Source: Clostridiaceae bacterium UBA6085 (lineage in GTDB: Bacteria; Bacillota; Clostridia; Clostridiales; Clostridiaceae). From it: 22,324 nt of DNA. The stretch covers positions 1 through 22,324 of the forward strand of contig DIXH01000086.1 in NCBI GenBank assembly GCA_002428605.1. Direction: 5' to 3'. The translations under genes and the position numbers were made by a program. The stretch's first letter is position 1. Each line of letters begins with the position of its first letter. The notes beneath the pieces are model-generated. The model saw only the letters and a program-made list of their open reading frames with translations, was not told where the DNA came from and ran no database searches. Shown here in pieces: positions 6,805 through 14,634 of this stretch.

Positions 6805-7608
6805 TCATATGATGTTCCTGATGATTTCAGCTATCGCGCTTTCATCATTTGAAACAGTTATAATATCGGCAATATCCTTGACGTTTTCTGCAGCATTTCC
6901 CATTGCGATTCCAACATCTGCTGAAGCGATCATCTCAAGGTCGTTCAAGTAGTCCCCTACTGCATATATCCTTATACCCCTGTCCAAAATACCCCTGAGC
7001 CTCTCAAGCATGAAGCCTTTGGTAGCTGATTTCGGGAGTATCTCAAGGTACACGTCCGAAGAGTACACATGATGGATTTCATCATTTAACCCCATTTCAA
7101 GCAGCCTGTCCTCGATGTCCTTCAGTTCATCGTGCCTGCCATAGGCAAGGACCTTAAGCCATGGTTTATCAAGGACTTCTTTGAAATCCGAATACTTTGC
7201 AGGCTGATGGTCAGAAAATATGACCGGATTCCCCTTCTCTTCAGAGGATATGATATGGCACGAGTCAGGAGCATATATGTGCATCATGACCTCTGGGTGG
7301 AACCTGAGGCAATCCTCTACCCAACCCTTCAATTTCTCGACCGGCAGATAGACGGCATCCAGAAAGCTGTCCTTCCCGCTGTCATAAATGGCGCAGCCAT
7401 TGTATAGTATGCAGGGCGCGTTGATTTCGACCCCCTCAACGAATTTTCTGAAATTCTGATGGCTTCTGCCGGTTGCTACTCCGAAGAGGCCTCCATTTTC
7501 GGTAAACTCCCGTATCGCCGTTTTGTTATTCTGAGACACAATTCCGCTGCTATCAAGCAGAGTACCGTCAAGGTCGCTCAAAAGGAGCGTTCCACTGTAT
7601 TTACCCAT
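6805..7608 (-). CDS. Cof-type HAD family phosphatase
   Basis: A 267-residue member of the Cof/IIB branch of HAD hydrolases, which mostly dephosphorylate sugar phosphates and related metabolites. Motif I is SDLDGTLLD, with nucleophile Asp12 and acid/base Asp14. Motif II is GVATGRS, the conserved Lys lies in ATKGFML, and motif III is VGDYLNDLEM, with the two Mg-binding Asp. The length and the large cap inserted between motifs II and III fit type IIB. The ATG at 7608 follows AAGGAAGG at about seven bases. It is the last gene of the transport-sensor run, 13 bases after the response regulator stop. This position suggests that its substrate may be linked to what the transporter brings in (inference). 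The exact substrate cannot be read from sequence. Confidence 0.9.
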   Translation of the reverse strand: MGKYSGTLLLSDLDGTLLDSSGIVSQNNKTAIREFTENGGLFGVATGRSHQNFRKFVEGVEINAPCILYNGCAIYDSGKDSFLDAVYLPVEKLKGWVEDCLRFHPEVMMHIYAPDSCHIISSEEKGNPVIFSDHQPAKYSDFKEVLDKPWLKVLAYGRHDELKDIEDRLLEMGLNDEIHHVYSSDVYLEILPKSATKGFMLERLRGILDRGIRIYAVGDYLNDLEMIASADVGIAMGNAAENVKDIADIITVSNDESAIAEIIRNII

Positions 7609-7621
7609 TCGTCACCTTCCT

Positions 7622-8410
7622 TTATTGAATGCCTTTCTTCTTTATGTATGTCATAGGAGACATTGAAGTATACCTCTTGAATACCGTACAGAAGTGCTTG
7701 TAGTCTGTGAATCCTGTCATTTCAGATATCTCATATACCCTGTATCTGCCTGTCGACAAAAGCTTCACAGCCTGCTGTACTCTGAATAGATTCAGGAAGT
7801 CCAGGAACTTATGGCCAGTGACCTCCTTGAATTTCCTTGTCAGGTAGCTGGAGGAAACCATAAGGTCGTCAGCTATGCTCTCGATGCTTATCTTTTCCCT
7901 GTAGTCGCTCTGTATCCTTCTTATCGACTCTGCCACATAGCCGCTTTCTGACTTGTCCATCTGAATATACTTTGCAAGGTCAAAGGAGTCCTTCTTCGCG
8001 TTCTCCATGGCGACTACGGCTGACCTTTCTATCTCGATCTCCTCATGCACCCTTTCGATAAGTGTCCTGACCTTCTCCTCATCCACAGGCTTCAGAAGAT
8101 AGTCGCAGGCCTTAAGCTCGATCGCCTGCCTGGCGTATTCGAATTCGGCGTAGCTTGTCAGGATTATGCTCTTGAAGCGTAATTTAGACGAAGCCTGCCT
8201 CAGCATTCCAATTCCATCGAGCCTTGGCATCTTTATGTCCGTTATCACAACATCCGGCTTAAGTCCCAGGATCAGTTCAAGTCCTTCAAGTCCATCCCTT
8301 GCATCTGCCACGACCATGCAGTCCATTCCAACCCAGTCCAAAGTTGAAACGAGCCCTTTCCTTATGATATCCTCATCCTCAACTATTATTACCTTAAGCA
8401 ACCCGTTCAT
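7622..8410 (-). CDS. Response regulator, YesN type (receiver plus AraC DNA-binding domain)
   Basis: A 262-residue response regulator with a receiver domain at about residues 6-120 and an AraC-type double helix-turn-helix at about 158-258. The acidic pocket is EDED (11-14), the phosphoacceptor is Asp58 in VITDIKMPRLDG, and the conserved Ser/Thr and Lys lie in ILTSYAEF and LLKPVDE. It is shorter than many YesN proteins (350-530 residues) because the linker between domains is minimal. Its gene overlaps the end of the sensor kinase gene, its evident partner. The ATG at 8410 directly abuts AGGAGGG; an in-frame TTG at 8401 would have better spacing and give the typical N-terminus MLKVIIVEDE, so the start may be nine bases later. 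It probably activates the upstream transporter genes. Confidence 0.93.
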   Translation of the reverse strand: MNGLLKVIIVEDEDIIRKGLVSTLDWVGMDCMVVADARDGLEGLELILGLKPDVVITDIKMPRLDGIGMLRQASSKLRFKSIILTSYAEFEYARQAIELKACDYLLKPVDEEKVRTLIERVHEEIEIERSAVVAMENAKKDSFDLAKYIQMDKSESGYVAESIRRIQSDYREKISIESIADDLMVSSSYLTRKFKEVTGHKFLDFLNLFRVQQAVKLLSTGRYRVYEISEMTGFTDYKHFCTVFKRYTSMSPMTYIKKKGIQ

Positions 8411-10091
8411 CCCTCCTCGCAGGCAGAATGACCCTCAGCAATGTTCCCTTATCCTTTTCGCTGGATATCTCCACCCCATATTCCGTTCCATAAGCAAGCT
8501 GTATCCGCCTGTGTATGTTATATAGCCCTGAATGCCCGCTTCTGTTGGTCTGCTGTTCGAGAAGATTCCTTACTTCAATCAGATTCTCCTGATCCATCCC
8601 TGTGCCATTGTCCTCGCAGGTGATCTTAAGCAGTCCCTCCGACACTTCTCCTTTGATGGCAACGTCAAGGCAGTCCCTGCCGCCAAAGCCATATTTGACT
8701 GCATTCTCGATCATAGGCTGAATGATCAGCTTAGGGATAATGCATCCTTTTGCTTCTTCCGATATGTCTATGGTGTAGCTGAACCTTTCGTTGAATCTTG
8801 CCTTCATTATGCTCATGTAGTTTTCAGTATAGGCCGCATCCTTTTCGAAGGTCACAGTTTCCTCAATGGTATCAATGCTGTACCTGAGTAGTGTAGACAG
8901 ATTCAATATCATCCTGCTGGCGGAATCGGGATCAAGCTTTGACATGAACCGTATGTTCTCAAGGGTGTTGAACAGGAAATGCGGATTGAACTGCGACTGC
9001 AGCTGCCTGGACTGAGATACAGCCACGAGCTTTCCCATCTCCTTGTTCTTCTCGGTCTGTTCCCTGAGGCTTTCAACCATCATGTTGTAGGAGTCACTTA
9101 TAACCTTGAATTCATCACTTATGACAGAGTCAATATGCGAGTCAAGGTCACCACTTTGTACCTGTTCCATCGCCCCGATTATAGTGTAGAGGTCCTTGGT
9201 CTTCTTGGCCGCCATGTTCTTTGTGCTGATGTACACAAAGGCTATCAGCATTATGAAGATGAATGAAATAAGGGCAGCTATCGATTCAAAGAACCTCGTC
9301 TGGCTTCCCATTGATGAAATGGAATGCACTATAAGCCTGCCATCAAGTATCTTCTGCGATGCGATGTAGTATCTGTCAATTTCGTCCTCATAGACCCCTT
9401 TGGAATCCGGTTCTATTATGAATCTTTCCATGGTGTCAAGGAGACTGTAACTATTTCCTGCAAGCACCCACCCGTATTCATCAGCTATGACGGTCTGCGA
9501 TTCGAGCCTTGCGATATCCATTCCGAATTGCATGCTGTCCATTACAAAGGTCACGAATCCCAATACCTCATTGTCAAATACCATGGCTTTTCCAAGTATC
9601 AGCTTCATGGAATCCGAATTTTCATCGCGCACGACCTTGAGCTGTACCTTTCCCGGATCGCTCCTCATGGACCTGAATATGCCCCAGTCAAGATAATTAC
9701 CCATATCCAGGTAATTCGGTATTTCAGAGGTTCCGCTTACGACGCTTTCCATGTGCCTGTCGAATACATATAGATAACCTCTTCTGTCCAGTTTGTTCGA
9801 TATGTCATATATCTCCCTGAATATGGACACGCGCTGGTCCACTGTCATGCCGTCAAGGACATATCTCTCTTCCGAGACCTTTTCGATCACGGAGGAATAT
9901 GACTCCACCGCTGTTTCAAGGCTTGCTGCCATTTTTGCGTTGTCACTTCGTGTCGTCCTCTCCAGGTCATGCTTCCAGGCAAACCAGGAGGCAGCAAGTC
10001 CTACGATTGTAAGGAGAGCGACAGGAACCATAGCATATAGGAAGAACATTTTCCTTATGTCCTTGAAATAGCTGTGCTTTACTTTTCCCAT
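8394..10091 (-). CDS. Sensor histidine kinase, YesM type
   Basis: A 565-residue membrane sensor kinase. Membrane segment 1 is at about residues 15-39, an external sensing domain of about 225 residues follows (dCache-like by length, not proven), and membrane segment 2 is at about 268-290. A HAMP linker leads to the His_kinase domain with phosphoacceptor His371 in FNPHFLFNTLENIRF. The ATPase domain shows the N box IENAVKYGF (461-469), EDNGTGMD and GLYNIHRRI. The YesM family partners with YesN regulators, and here the partner gene overlaps its end. I chose the ATG at 10091 because AGGAGGGG lies about seven bases upstream; a TTG at 10127 has no such site. Lying directly after the permease gene, it most likely senses the transported compound or binding-protein occupancy. 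Confidence 0.93.
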   Translation of the reverse strand: MGKVKHSYFKDIRKMFFLYAMVPVALLTIVGLAASWFAWKHDLERTTRSDNAKMAASLETAVESYSSVIEKVSEERYVLDGMTVDQRVSIFREIYDISNKLDRRGYLYVFDRHMESVVSGTSEIPNYLDMGNYLDWGIFRSMRSDPGKVQLKVVRDENSDSMKLILGKAMVFDNEVLGFVTFVMDSMQFGMDIARLESQTVIADEYGWVLAGNSYSLLDTMERFIIEPDSKGVYEDEIDRYYIASQKILDGRLIVHSISSMGSQTRFFESIAALISFIFIMLIAFVYISTKNMAAKKTKDLYTIIGAMEQVQSGDLDSHIDSVISDEFKVISDSYNMMVESLREQTEKNKEMGKLVAVSQSRQLQSQFNPHFLFNTLENIRFMSKLDPDSASRMILNLSTLLRYSIDTIEETVTFEKDAAYTENYMSIMKARFNERFSYTIDISEEAKGCIIPKLIIQPMIENAVKYGFGGRDCLDVAIKGEVSEGLLKITCEDNGTGMDQENLIEVRNLLEQQTNRSGHSGLYNIHRRIQLAYGTEYGVEISSEKDKGTLLRVILPARRDERVA

Positions 10092-10126
10092 CGCAACCCC
10101 TCCTTTCCAATGCCTCTGACCAGACA

Positions 10127-10132
10127 ATTATA
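10127..10132 (-). promoter_or_regulatory. Possible internal -10 box before the kinase gene
   Basis: A perfect TATAAT on the minus strand lies 36 bases before the kinase start, in the 58-base gap after the permease gene. The best upstream hexamer, TTATGA at 17 bases, matches -35 poorly. It may give the kinase, regulator and phosphatase genes a basal promoter independent of the transporter promoter. Confidence 0.3.
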
Positions 10133-10149
10133 CTACACAATCCCGATTA

Positions 10150-11805
10150 TCATAAACTGATCTCCTTTTTACCGGAAACCTTGAAGAACAGAATCAGTGA
10201 TGCCACGGTCGTAAGCGTCAGTATGCTTGCAAGTGCCGCAGCAGTTCCGTAGCTTGCCCGTATAACTTCCGTATATATTGCAACAGACATGGTCCTTGTG
10301 CTGCCGGTATAGAGTATTACTGATGCCGAAAGCTCATTTATTATTGTTATCCAGCTTAGTATGGCGCCGGACATGACTCCCGGAAGCATCATTACAGCTG
10401 TTACCTTGAAGAAGGTCTTCAAGGGTGAATCGCCAAGGCTTATGGCAGCCTCCTCCATGCTTGGGCTTATCTGGTAAAGTATGGCTGCACTTGACCTTAA
10501 GGTGTATGGCAGCCTCCTGATGGTGAATGCCACAATGATTATGATGGCAGTGCCGCTAAGTAGAAATGGCCTTTCGTTGAACGCAAGAAGGAGCGTTATT
10601 CCGAGCACCGATCCAGGTATGATGTACGGGAACATAGTCATTGAATCGATAAGGCTCGTGAATTTGCTCTTTCTCCTTGTCGTGAGATATGCGATGAACA
10701 TGGCAAGGAAAATTATGACAACAATAGCCGCAAGTCCATATAGATAAGTGTTAAGTATGGGCTTTGCAAGGTTCCTGAATATGGTCCTGTAGCTGTCTAG
10801 AGAGAAGCCTTCTGCAAACATGGCTCCCCTTGTAGCCTTGAATGATGTATATATTACCGTCAGCTGAGGAATTACCGAAAGGAACACGATCATGTAAATC
10901 GGGGCATGCAGTAAAAGACTTCCGATTCCCTTCAGCTTTTTCGCCTGTATGGGTCTCAGCGAGCTCATCGTGAAGGACTTCCTGTTTACGACATACTTCT
11001 GTCCCAGGAACATTGCCCCCGTAATAATAACCATGATGACTGCCAGAGCCGCGGCAAAGTTTGCCTGACCTCCGGTCTCTGAGATGAATTCACTGTATAT
11101 GAGGACAGGCATTACCGTATAGCCCTCACCGATAAGCATGGGAGTTCCGAAGTCCGCAAGTGAATTCATGAACACAAGGAGTGAACCTGCAAGTATCGTA
11201 GGAGTGACAAGCGGGAGAACTACAGTGAATATCTTCCTTATTCCGCTGCATCCCAGGCTCTCTGCCGCTTCACTCAGCGACGCGTCAACCTTCTTGAGGG
11301 CTCCCTTGGTATACATGTAGATGTACGGATATAGCTTCAGGGAAAGAACCAAGAGTATTCCGCCAAATCCGTATATTGACGGTGCTTTTATGCCGAATAC
11401 TGAAGAAAGCAGCTTTGTAAGTATTCCGTTCCTTCCTCCGAGCATTATCCAGGAGTATGCACCGATGAACGGAGGTGAAAGCATGGAGATTATGATCAGT
11501 ACGTCCACAAGTCCCTTTCCCTTAAGCTCATAGACTGTGGTGAAATAGGCCATGGGTGCTCCGATGGCTACAGCTATGAGTGTCGTGCACGTCGAAACCA
11601 GGAAGCTGTGGCCAAGTGTCCTGTAGTAGTATTTCTTCGTAAAGAACCTGGTGAAGTTGTCCAGTGTGAATTTCTGGGTCTCGGGATCCTTGAATCCGCT
11701 GGCAAACAATGAGAACAGAGGATACACAAGGAATATTGCAAAGAGAACAGCTATCACGATCGTTGTTACAGTCCAGAAATCGAACCTGAATTTACGCTTA
11801 GTCAT
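10150..11805 (-). CDS. ABC transporter permease with two fused transmembrane domains (iron(III)/sugar-phosphate type)
   Basis: A 551-residue inner-membrane protein formed of two tandem BPD-type permease domains, as in FbpB/AfuB transporters, so one polypeptide supplies the whole channel. Each half carries the EAA loop that docks to the ATPase: EAAESLGCS at about 180-188 and EAAISLGDS at about 452-460. About twelve hydrophobic segments are visible, beginning at residues 12-34. The ATG at 11805 follows AGGAGG at six bases and lies inside the end of the ATPase gene, overlapping by eight bases, so the two are translationally coupled. The family is often labelled iron(III) permease, but related systems move sugar phosphates or aminophosphonates; the substrate here is open. 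Confidence 0.92.
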   Translation of the reverse strand: MTKRKFRFDFWTVTTIVIAVLFAIFLVYPLFSLFASGFKDPETQKFTLDNFTRFFTKKYYYRTLGHSFLVSTCTTLIAVAIGAPMAYFTTVYELKGKGLVDVLIIISMLSPPFIGAYSWIMLGGRNGILTKLLSSVFGIKAPSIYGFGGILLVLSLKLYPYIYMYTKGALKKVDASLSEAAESLGCSGIRKIFTVVLPLVTPTILAGSLLVFMNSLADFGTPMLIGEGYTVMPVLIYSEFISETGGQANFAAALAVIMVIITGAMFLGQKYVVNRKSFTMSSLRPIQAKKLKGIGSLLLHAPIYMIVFLSVIPQLTVIYTSFKATRGAMFAEGFSLDSYRTIFRNLAKPILNTYLYGLAAIVVIIFLAMFIAYLTTRRKSKFTSLIDSMTMFPYIIPGSVLGITLLLAFNERPFLLSGTAIIIIVAFTIRRLPYTLRSSAAILYQISPSMEEAAISLGDSPLKTFFKVTAVMMLPGVMSGAILSWITIINELSASVILYTGSTRTMSVAIYTEVIRASYGTAAALASILTLTTVASLILFFKVSGKKEISL

Positions 11806-12913
11806 CGCCGGCCTCCTTCATGAGGCTTCTATTGCCGTCCTCACTAAACACATTTATCTTCTTCGGATTTGGCTTAAGCGTAAGCATATCCCCGACTGAT
11901 GATATTCCTGAAGCCATTCCTATATCCTGGGAATACTCTATTGACGGCTGGTTCGGCAGTATCATATCTTCCCTGAAATCAAGCTCATAGTTCGTGTACT
12001 TGCCAAGGAATGTCCTTCCCTTTATCCTTACCTTCAAGCCTTCGCTGTCGATTGAGAATTCTTCAGGCCTCACCGATATTATGACCTTCATGCCACTTTC
12101 GCACTCTTCGGAGAGGTTATCCATGTATGTACGATAACCGTCTTGGAACTCAACATATTTGCCTTTGTTGTCCTGTCCGACTGTGCCTCTGAACAGGTTC
12201 GAATGACCTATGAAGGTCGATACGAAGACATTTGAGGGCCTCGTATAAATATCCTTCGGAGCGCCAACCTGCTGTATCACACCGAGATTCATGACTGCTA
12301 TCCTGTCCGATATCGCCAGTGCCTCTTCCTGGTCATGGGTGACATAGACTGTAGTTATACCAACCTTGTCCTGCACCTCCCTTATAGCACCTCTCATTTC
12401 TATCCTCAGCTTCGCATCAAGGTTTGAAAGAGGCTCATCCATCAGCAGGACGCTTGGATGTATGACTATCGCCCTTGCGAGGGCGACCCTCTGCTGCTGA
12501 CCTCCAGAAAGCCTTTCGGGAAGCCTGTCCTGCATCTCGCTTATCCTTACAACATCAAGGATGTCATCGACCTTTTTCTTCATGTCTGCCTTCGGTACCT
12601 TCCTTATCTTAAGGCCATACTCAACATTCTGCCTTACTGTGAGATGAGGAAATATGGCATAGTTCTGGAAGACCATCCCTATGTTTCTCTTGTGTGCGGC
12701 TATGTCGTTGATGACAACATCATCAAAGCTTATTTCTCCGCCTTCGATGGTATTAAACCCTGCTATCATCCTCAGTAAAGTAGTCTTTCCGCATCCTGAG
12801 GGTCCCAGGAGAGTGAAGAATTCACCGTTTCTTATCTCGACCGAAAGGTCCGGTATTATCACAGCCTCGCCATATTTCTTTACTACCCTGTCGATCTTTA
12901 TGGAGTTGCTCAT
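11798..12913 (-). CDS. ABC transporter ATP-binding protein (FbpC/PotA-like)
   Basis: A 371-residue import ATPase that powers the adjacent permease. It shows Walker A GPSGCGKT (37-44), the Q loop in VFQNYAIFP (Gln83), signature LSGGQQQ (135-141), Walker B VLLMDEP (155-161) and switch His193 in YVTHDQEEA. After about residue 240 comes a C-terminal TOBE-type region, usual in CUT1/FbpC/PotA ATPases. The ATG at 12913 follows AGGAG at nine bases. Length is normal. It is separated from the binding-protein gene by a 108-base gap holding a stable hairpin, and overlaps the permease gene by eight bases. Confidence 0.94.
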   Translation of the reverse strand: MSNSIKIDRVVKKYGEAVIIPDLSVEIRNGEFFTLLGPSGCGKTTLLRMIAGFNTIEGGEISFDDVVINDIAAHKRNIGMVFQNYAIFPHLTVRQNVEYGLKIRKVPKADMKKKVDDILDVVRISEMQDRLPERLSGGQQQRVALARAIVIHPSVLLMDEPLSNLDAKLRIEMRGAIREVQDKVGITTVYVTHDQEEALAISDRIAVMNLGVIQQVGAPKDIYTRPSNVFVSTFIGHSNLFRGTVGQDNKGKYVEFQDGYRTYMDNLSEECESGMKVIISVRPEEFSIDSEGLKVRIKGRTFLGKYTNYELDFREDMILPNQPSIEYSQDIGMASGISSVGDMLTLKPNPKKINVFSEDGNRSLMKEAGDD

Positions 12914-12973
12914 ATCTTTTGCTCCTTATTGCTATCAAGCTAACTTCGTAAGTTTTGCCAACCTAGAATTCAA

Positions 12974-12995
12974 GCCCACAACAGAAGTTGCGGGC
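12974..12995 (-). other. Intercistronic hairpin between binding-protein and ATPase genes
   Basis: On the minus strand GCCCGCAAC (12987-12995) pairs with GTTGTGGGC (12974-12982) over nine positions with one G-U, around a four-base loop. No T run follows, so it is unlikely to be a full terminator. Hairpins at this place in ABC operons commonly protect the upstream binding-protein message and raise its yield over the ATPase and permease; that role is inferred here. Confidence 0.5.
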
Positions 12996-13021
12996 TCTAC
13001 TGTTCTCATTTATTCCAGTTT

Positions 13022-14065
13022 TTATTTGCTTATGAATATCTCGTTGAATTTTGTGAGCCATTCGGACTTGTTTGCAGTTACGACTGCCTCTTCATCGAAT
13101 ATGATATTGATGTCTTCCTTCTTTGTCAGGTACTCAGGTGCAGGTACGTCAGTCCTTACCGACCTTCTGTTGAGCTGCTCGACTATTATTGTCTGTGCTT
13201 CCTTGCCTGTTATGAAGTCGATGAACTTCTTTGCGTTGTCCATGTTCTTTGCGCCGTTTATGATATAGATTCCGTCAGGCTTGGATATTACTCCCTCTTC
13301 CATATAGACAAGCTCAACAGGTGCTCCGTCCTTGACATACTTGGCTCCGCCTTCTTCAAAGGTAAGTCCTACTACATACTCACCGTCAGCGACTCCCTTG
13401 TAGACAGCTGATGAACCGCTGAGAAGCTTTCCGTCAAGGTTTTCAGCAAGCTTTTCAACATATTCCCAGCCCTTGTCAGGGTCTCCTTTGCCCATTGCAT
13501 AAAGCATGTTTATGAGATGTTCATATGACGAAGATGATTTCGAAGGGTCTGCAAATGCGATCTTTCCCTTGAGCTCAGGGTTCAGAAGGTCTTCATACCC
13601 TTTGATCTCAATGCTTCCGACAAGGTCCGTATTGACCATGAGAACACTCGGTATGTCTGTGAATCTTGTCAGTGAGCCTTCAACGTTCTTGAACGCTTCC
13701 TGCACTGAGCCTTCATTGGCCGAGGTGTATGTCTCGAATAGAGCCATCTGTGGCTTCATTGTTGAAAGGGATCCGCCCCAGAATATGTCTCCCAGGGGAT
13801 TCGATTTCTCTGACTCCACCCTCTTCAGCAGTTCTCCGGTTCCCGCTGCTATGACTTCAACCTTTATTCCGCTCTGTGTCTCGAATTCGCTTACAAGAGG
13901 ATTTATGAATTCAAGAGGATGAGGACAGTAGATAACCAGGTTTTTCGAGGCTGCAGACGGTGCTGCTGTCGAAGTAGGAGTTGCAGGTGTGTCAGTTTTG
14001 CTTCCGCATGCAGCAAGTGAAGCTGCTGTGATAACGGATAGGCAAAGAGCCAGTATTTTTTTCAT
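13022..14065 (-). CDS. Extracellular substrate-binding lipoprotein of an ABC importer
   Basis: A 347-residue periplasmic-binding-type protein of the family that includes FbpA, FutA and AfuA. The N-terminus has a lysine start, a hydrophobic stretch and the lipobox LAAC, with lipidation at Cys20, followed by a Thr/Pro/Ala-rich linker. The mature protein should sit on the outer face of the membrane and feed the permease. Family-typical parts include GDIFWGGS, FADPSKSSSSYEHL and NGAKNMDNAKKFIDF. I see no adjacent tyrosine pair like the one that binds iron in FbpA, which weakens the iron label. The ATG at 14065 follows AAGGGGGATC and gives a proper signal peptide; a start at 14200 would add 45 residues with no export logic. 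It is the first gene of its operon. Confidence 0.92.
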   Translation of the reverse strand: MKKILALCLSVITAASLAACGSKTDTPATPTSTAAPSAASKNLVIYCPHPLEFINPLVSEFETQSGIKVEVIAAGTGELLKRVESEKSNPLGDIFWGGSLSTMKPQMALFETYTSANEGSVQEAFKNVEGSLTRFTDIPSVLMVNTDLVGSIEIKGYEDLLNPELKGKIAFADPSKSSSSYEHLINMLYAMGKGDPDKGWEYVEKLAENLDGKLLSGSSAVYKGVADGEYVVGLTFEEGGAKYVKDGAPVELVYMEEGVISKPDGIYIINGAKNMDNAKKFIDFITGKEAQTIIVEQLNRRSVRTDVPAPEYLTKKEDINIIFDEEAVVTANKSEWLTKFNEIFISK

Positions 14066-14130
14066 TGCTTGATCCCCCTTAGGATTTATGATGATGTAAT
14101 CGTATACTATTTTGATGATTGCCAGAAACC

Positions 14131-14160
14131 CATTTTTCAGGACAATTGTCTCAAAAAATG
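14131..14160. promoter_or_regulatory. 30-bp dyad upstream of the binding-protein gene
   Basis: A perfect 10-base palindrome GACAATTGTC (14141-14150) is flanked by matching outer arms CATTTTT (14131-14137) and AAAAATG (14154-14160), with three asymmetric bases on each side. The site lies 66-95 bases upstream of the binding-protein start, suitable for an activator or repressor operator. No convincing -35/-10 pair was found next to it. Confidence 0.45.
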
Positions 14161-14185
14161 AACAAGGTAAAAAATCGAATTCAAG

Positions 14186-14224
14186 AAAAAAACCTTCCAA
14201 AGCCCATTATAGGGCCCTGAAAGG
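14186..14224 (-). terminator. Intrinsic terminator of the aco-like operon
   Basis: On the minus strand CCTTTCAGGGCCC (14212-14224) pairs with GGGCTTTGGAAGG (14193-14205) at all 13 positions, three of them G-U, around a six-base loop. It is followed directly by seven T (14186-14192). It lies 22 bases after the stop of the Lin0512-family gene and cleanly separates this operon from the transporter operon. Confidence 0.88.
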
Positions 14225-14245
14225 CTATTTTACCAAGATTTCTAT

Positions 14246-14599
14246 TTACATCTCCACAGAAACTGTCAGGACTGCAAGTACGATCTCGATCGTCTCACCT
14301 GCTCCGAATGCCGGTACCTGAAGCCCGTGCGCATTCAGACCACCCTTCACCACCTCGATCTCCCTGTTTCCGACAGGCACTGCCTTGAGCACTGCCGCCT
14401 TGTCTATCCTGTCCGGGTCGGTGCAGCCAATCTTCACATGGACATGCATCTTAAGGACGTCCTTCTCCAGGATATCTTCAATACCGCACAGGCAGGACCT
14501 TGAAACAGCATCCTTTACCGCCTTTATGGCTGCCTTTGTCATGTCACCGCCATGAAGGTCCGCACCCATTCCAATTTCGATCACGTATCTCTTGAGCAT
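14246..14599 (-). CDS. Lin0512 family protein of unknown function
   Basis: A 117-residue protein of the small Lin0512 family (TIGR02058). The family's hallmark motif GxGxDxHG is present as GMGADLHG at residues 10-17. It has no signal peptide or membrane segment. Later parts alternate beta strands and helices (KMHVHVKIGC, EIEVVKGGL) and end in a hydrophobic strand. No biochemical role of the family is known to me. I chose the ATG at 14599 because AGGAGG lies seven bases upstream; another ATG two codons earlier is only one base from it. It is the last gene of the dehydrogenase operon, 35 bases after the E2 stop and just before the terminator. This suggests a service role for the complex or its substrate (inference). 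Confidence 0.82.
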   Translation of the reverse strand: MLKRYVIEIGMGADLHGGDMTKAAIKAVKDAVSRSCLCGIEDILEKDVLKMHVHVKIGCTDPDRIDKAAVLKAVPVGNREIEVVKGGLNAHGLQVPAFGAGETIEIVLAVLTVSVEM

Positions 14600-14634
14600 T
14601 GGCATGCCTCCTGTAAAATGATTGAAAGCTTGAC

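Noticed and set aside
10150..14065. Naming the transporter as an iron(III) importer (fbpABC/afuABC)
   Set aside because: The family covers several substrates; the binding protein lacks an adjacent Tyr pair and the operon context points to an organic ligand, so no gene symbols were given.
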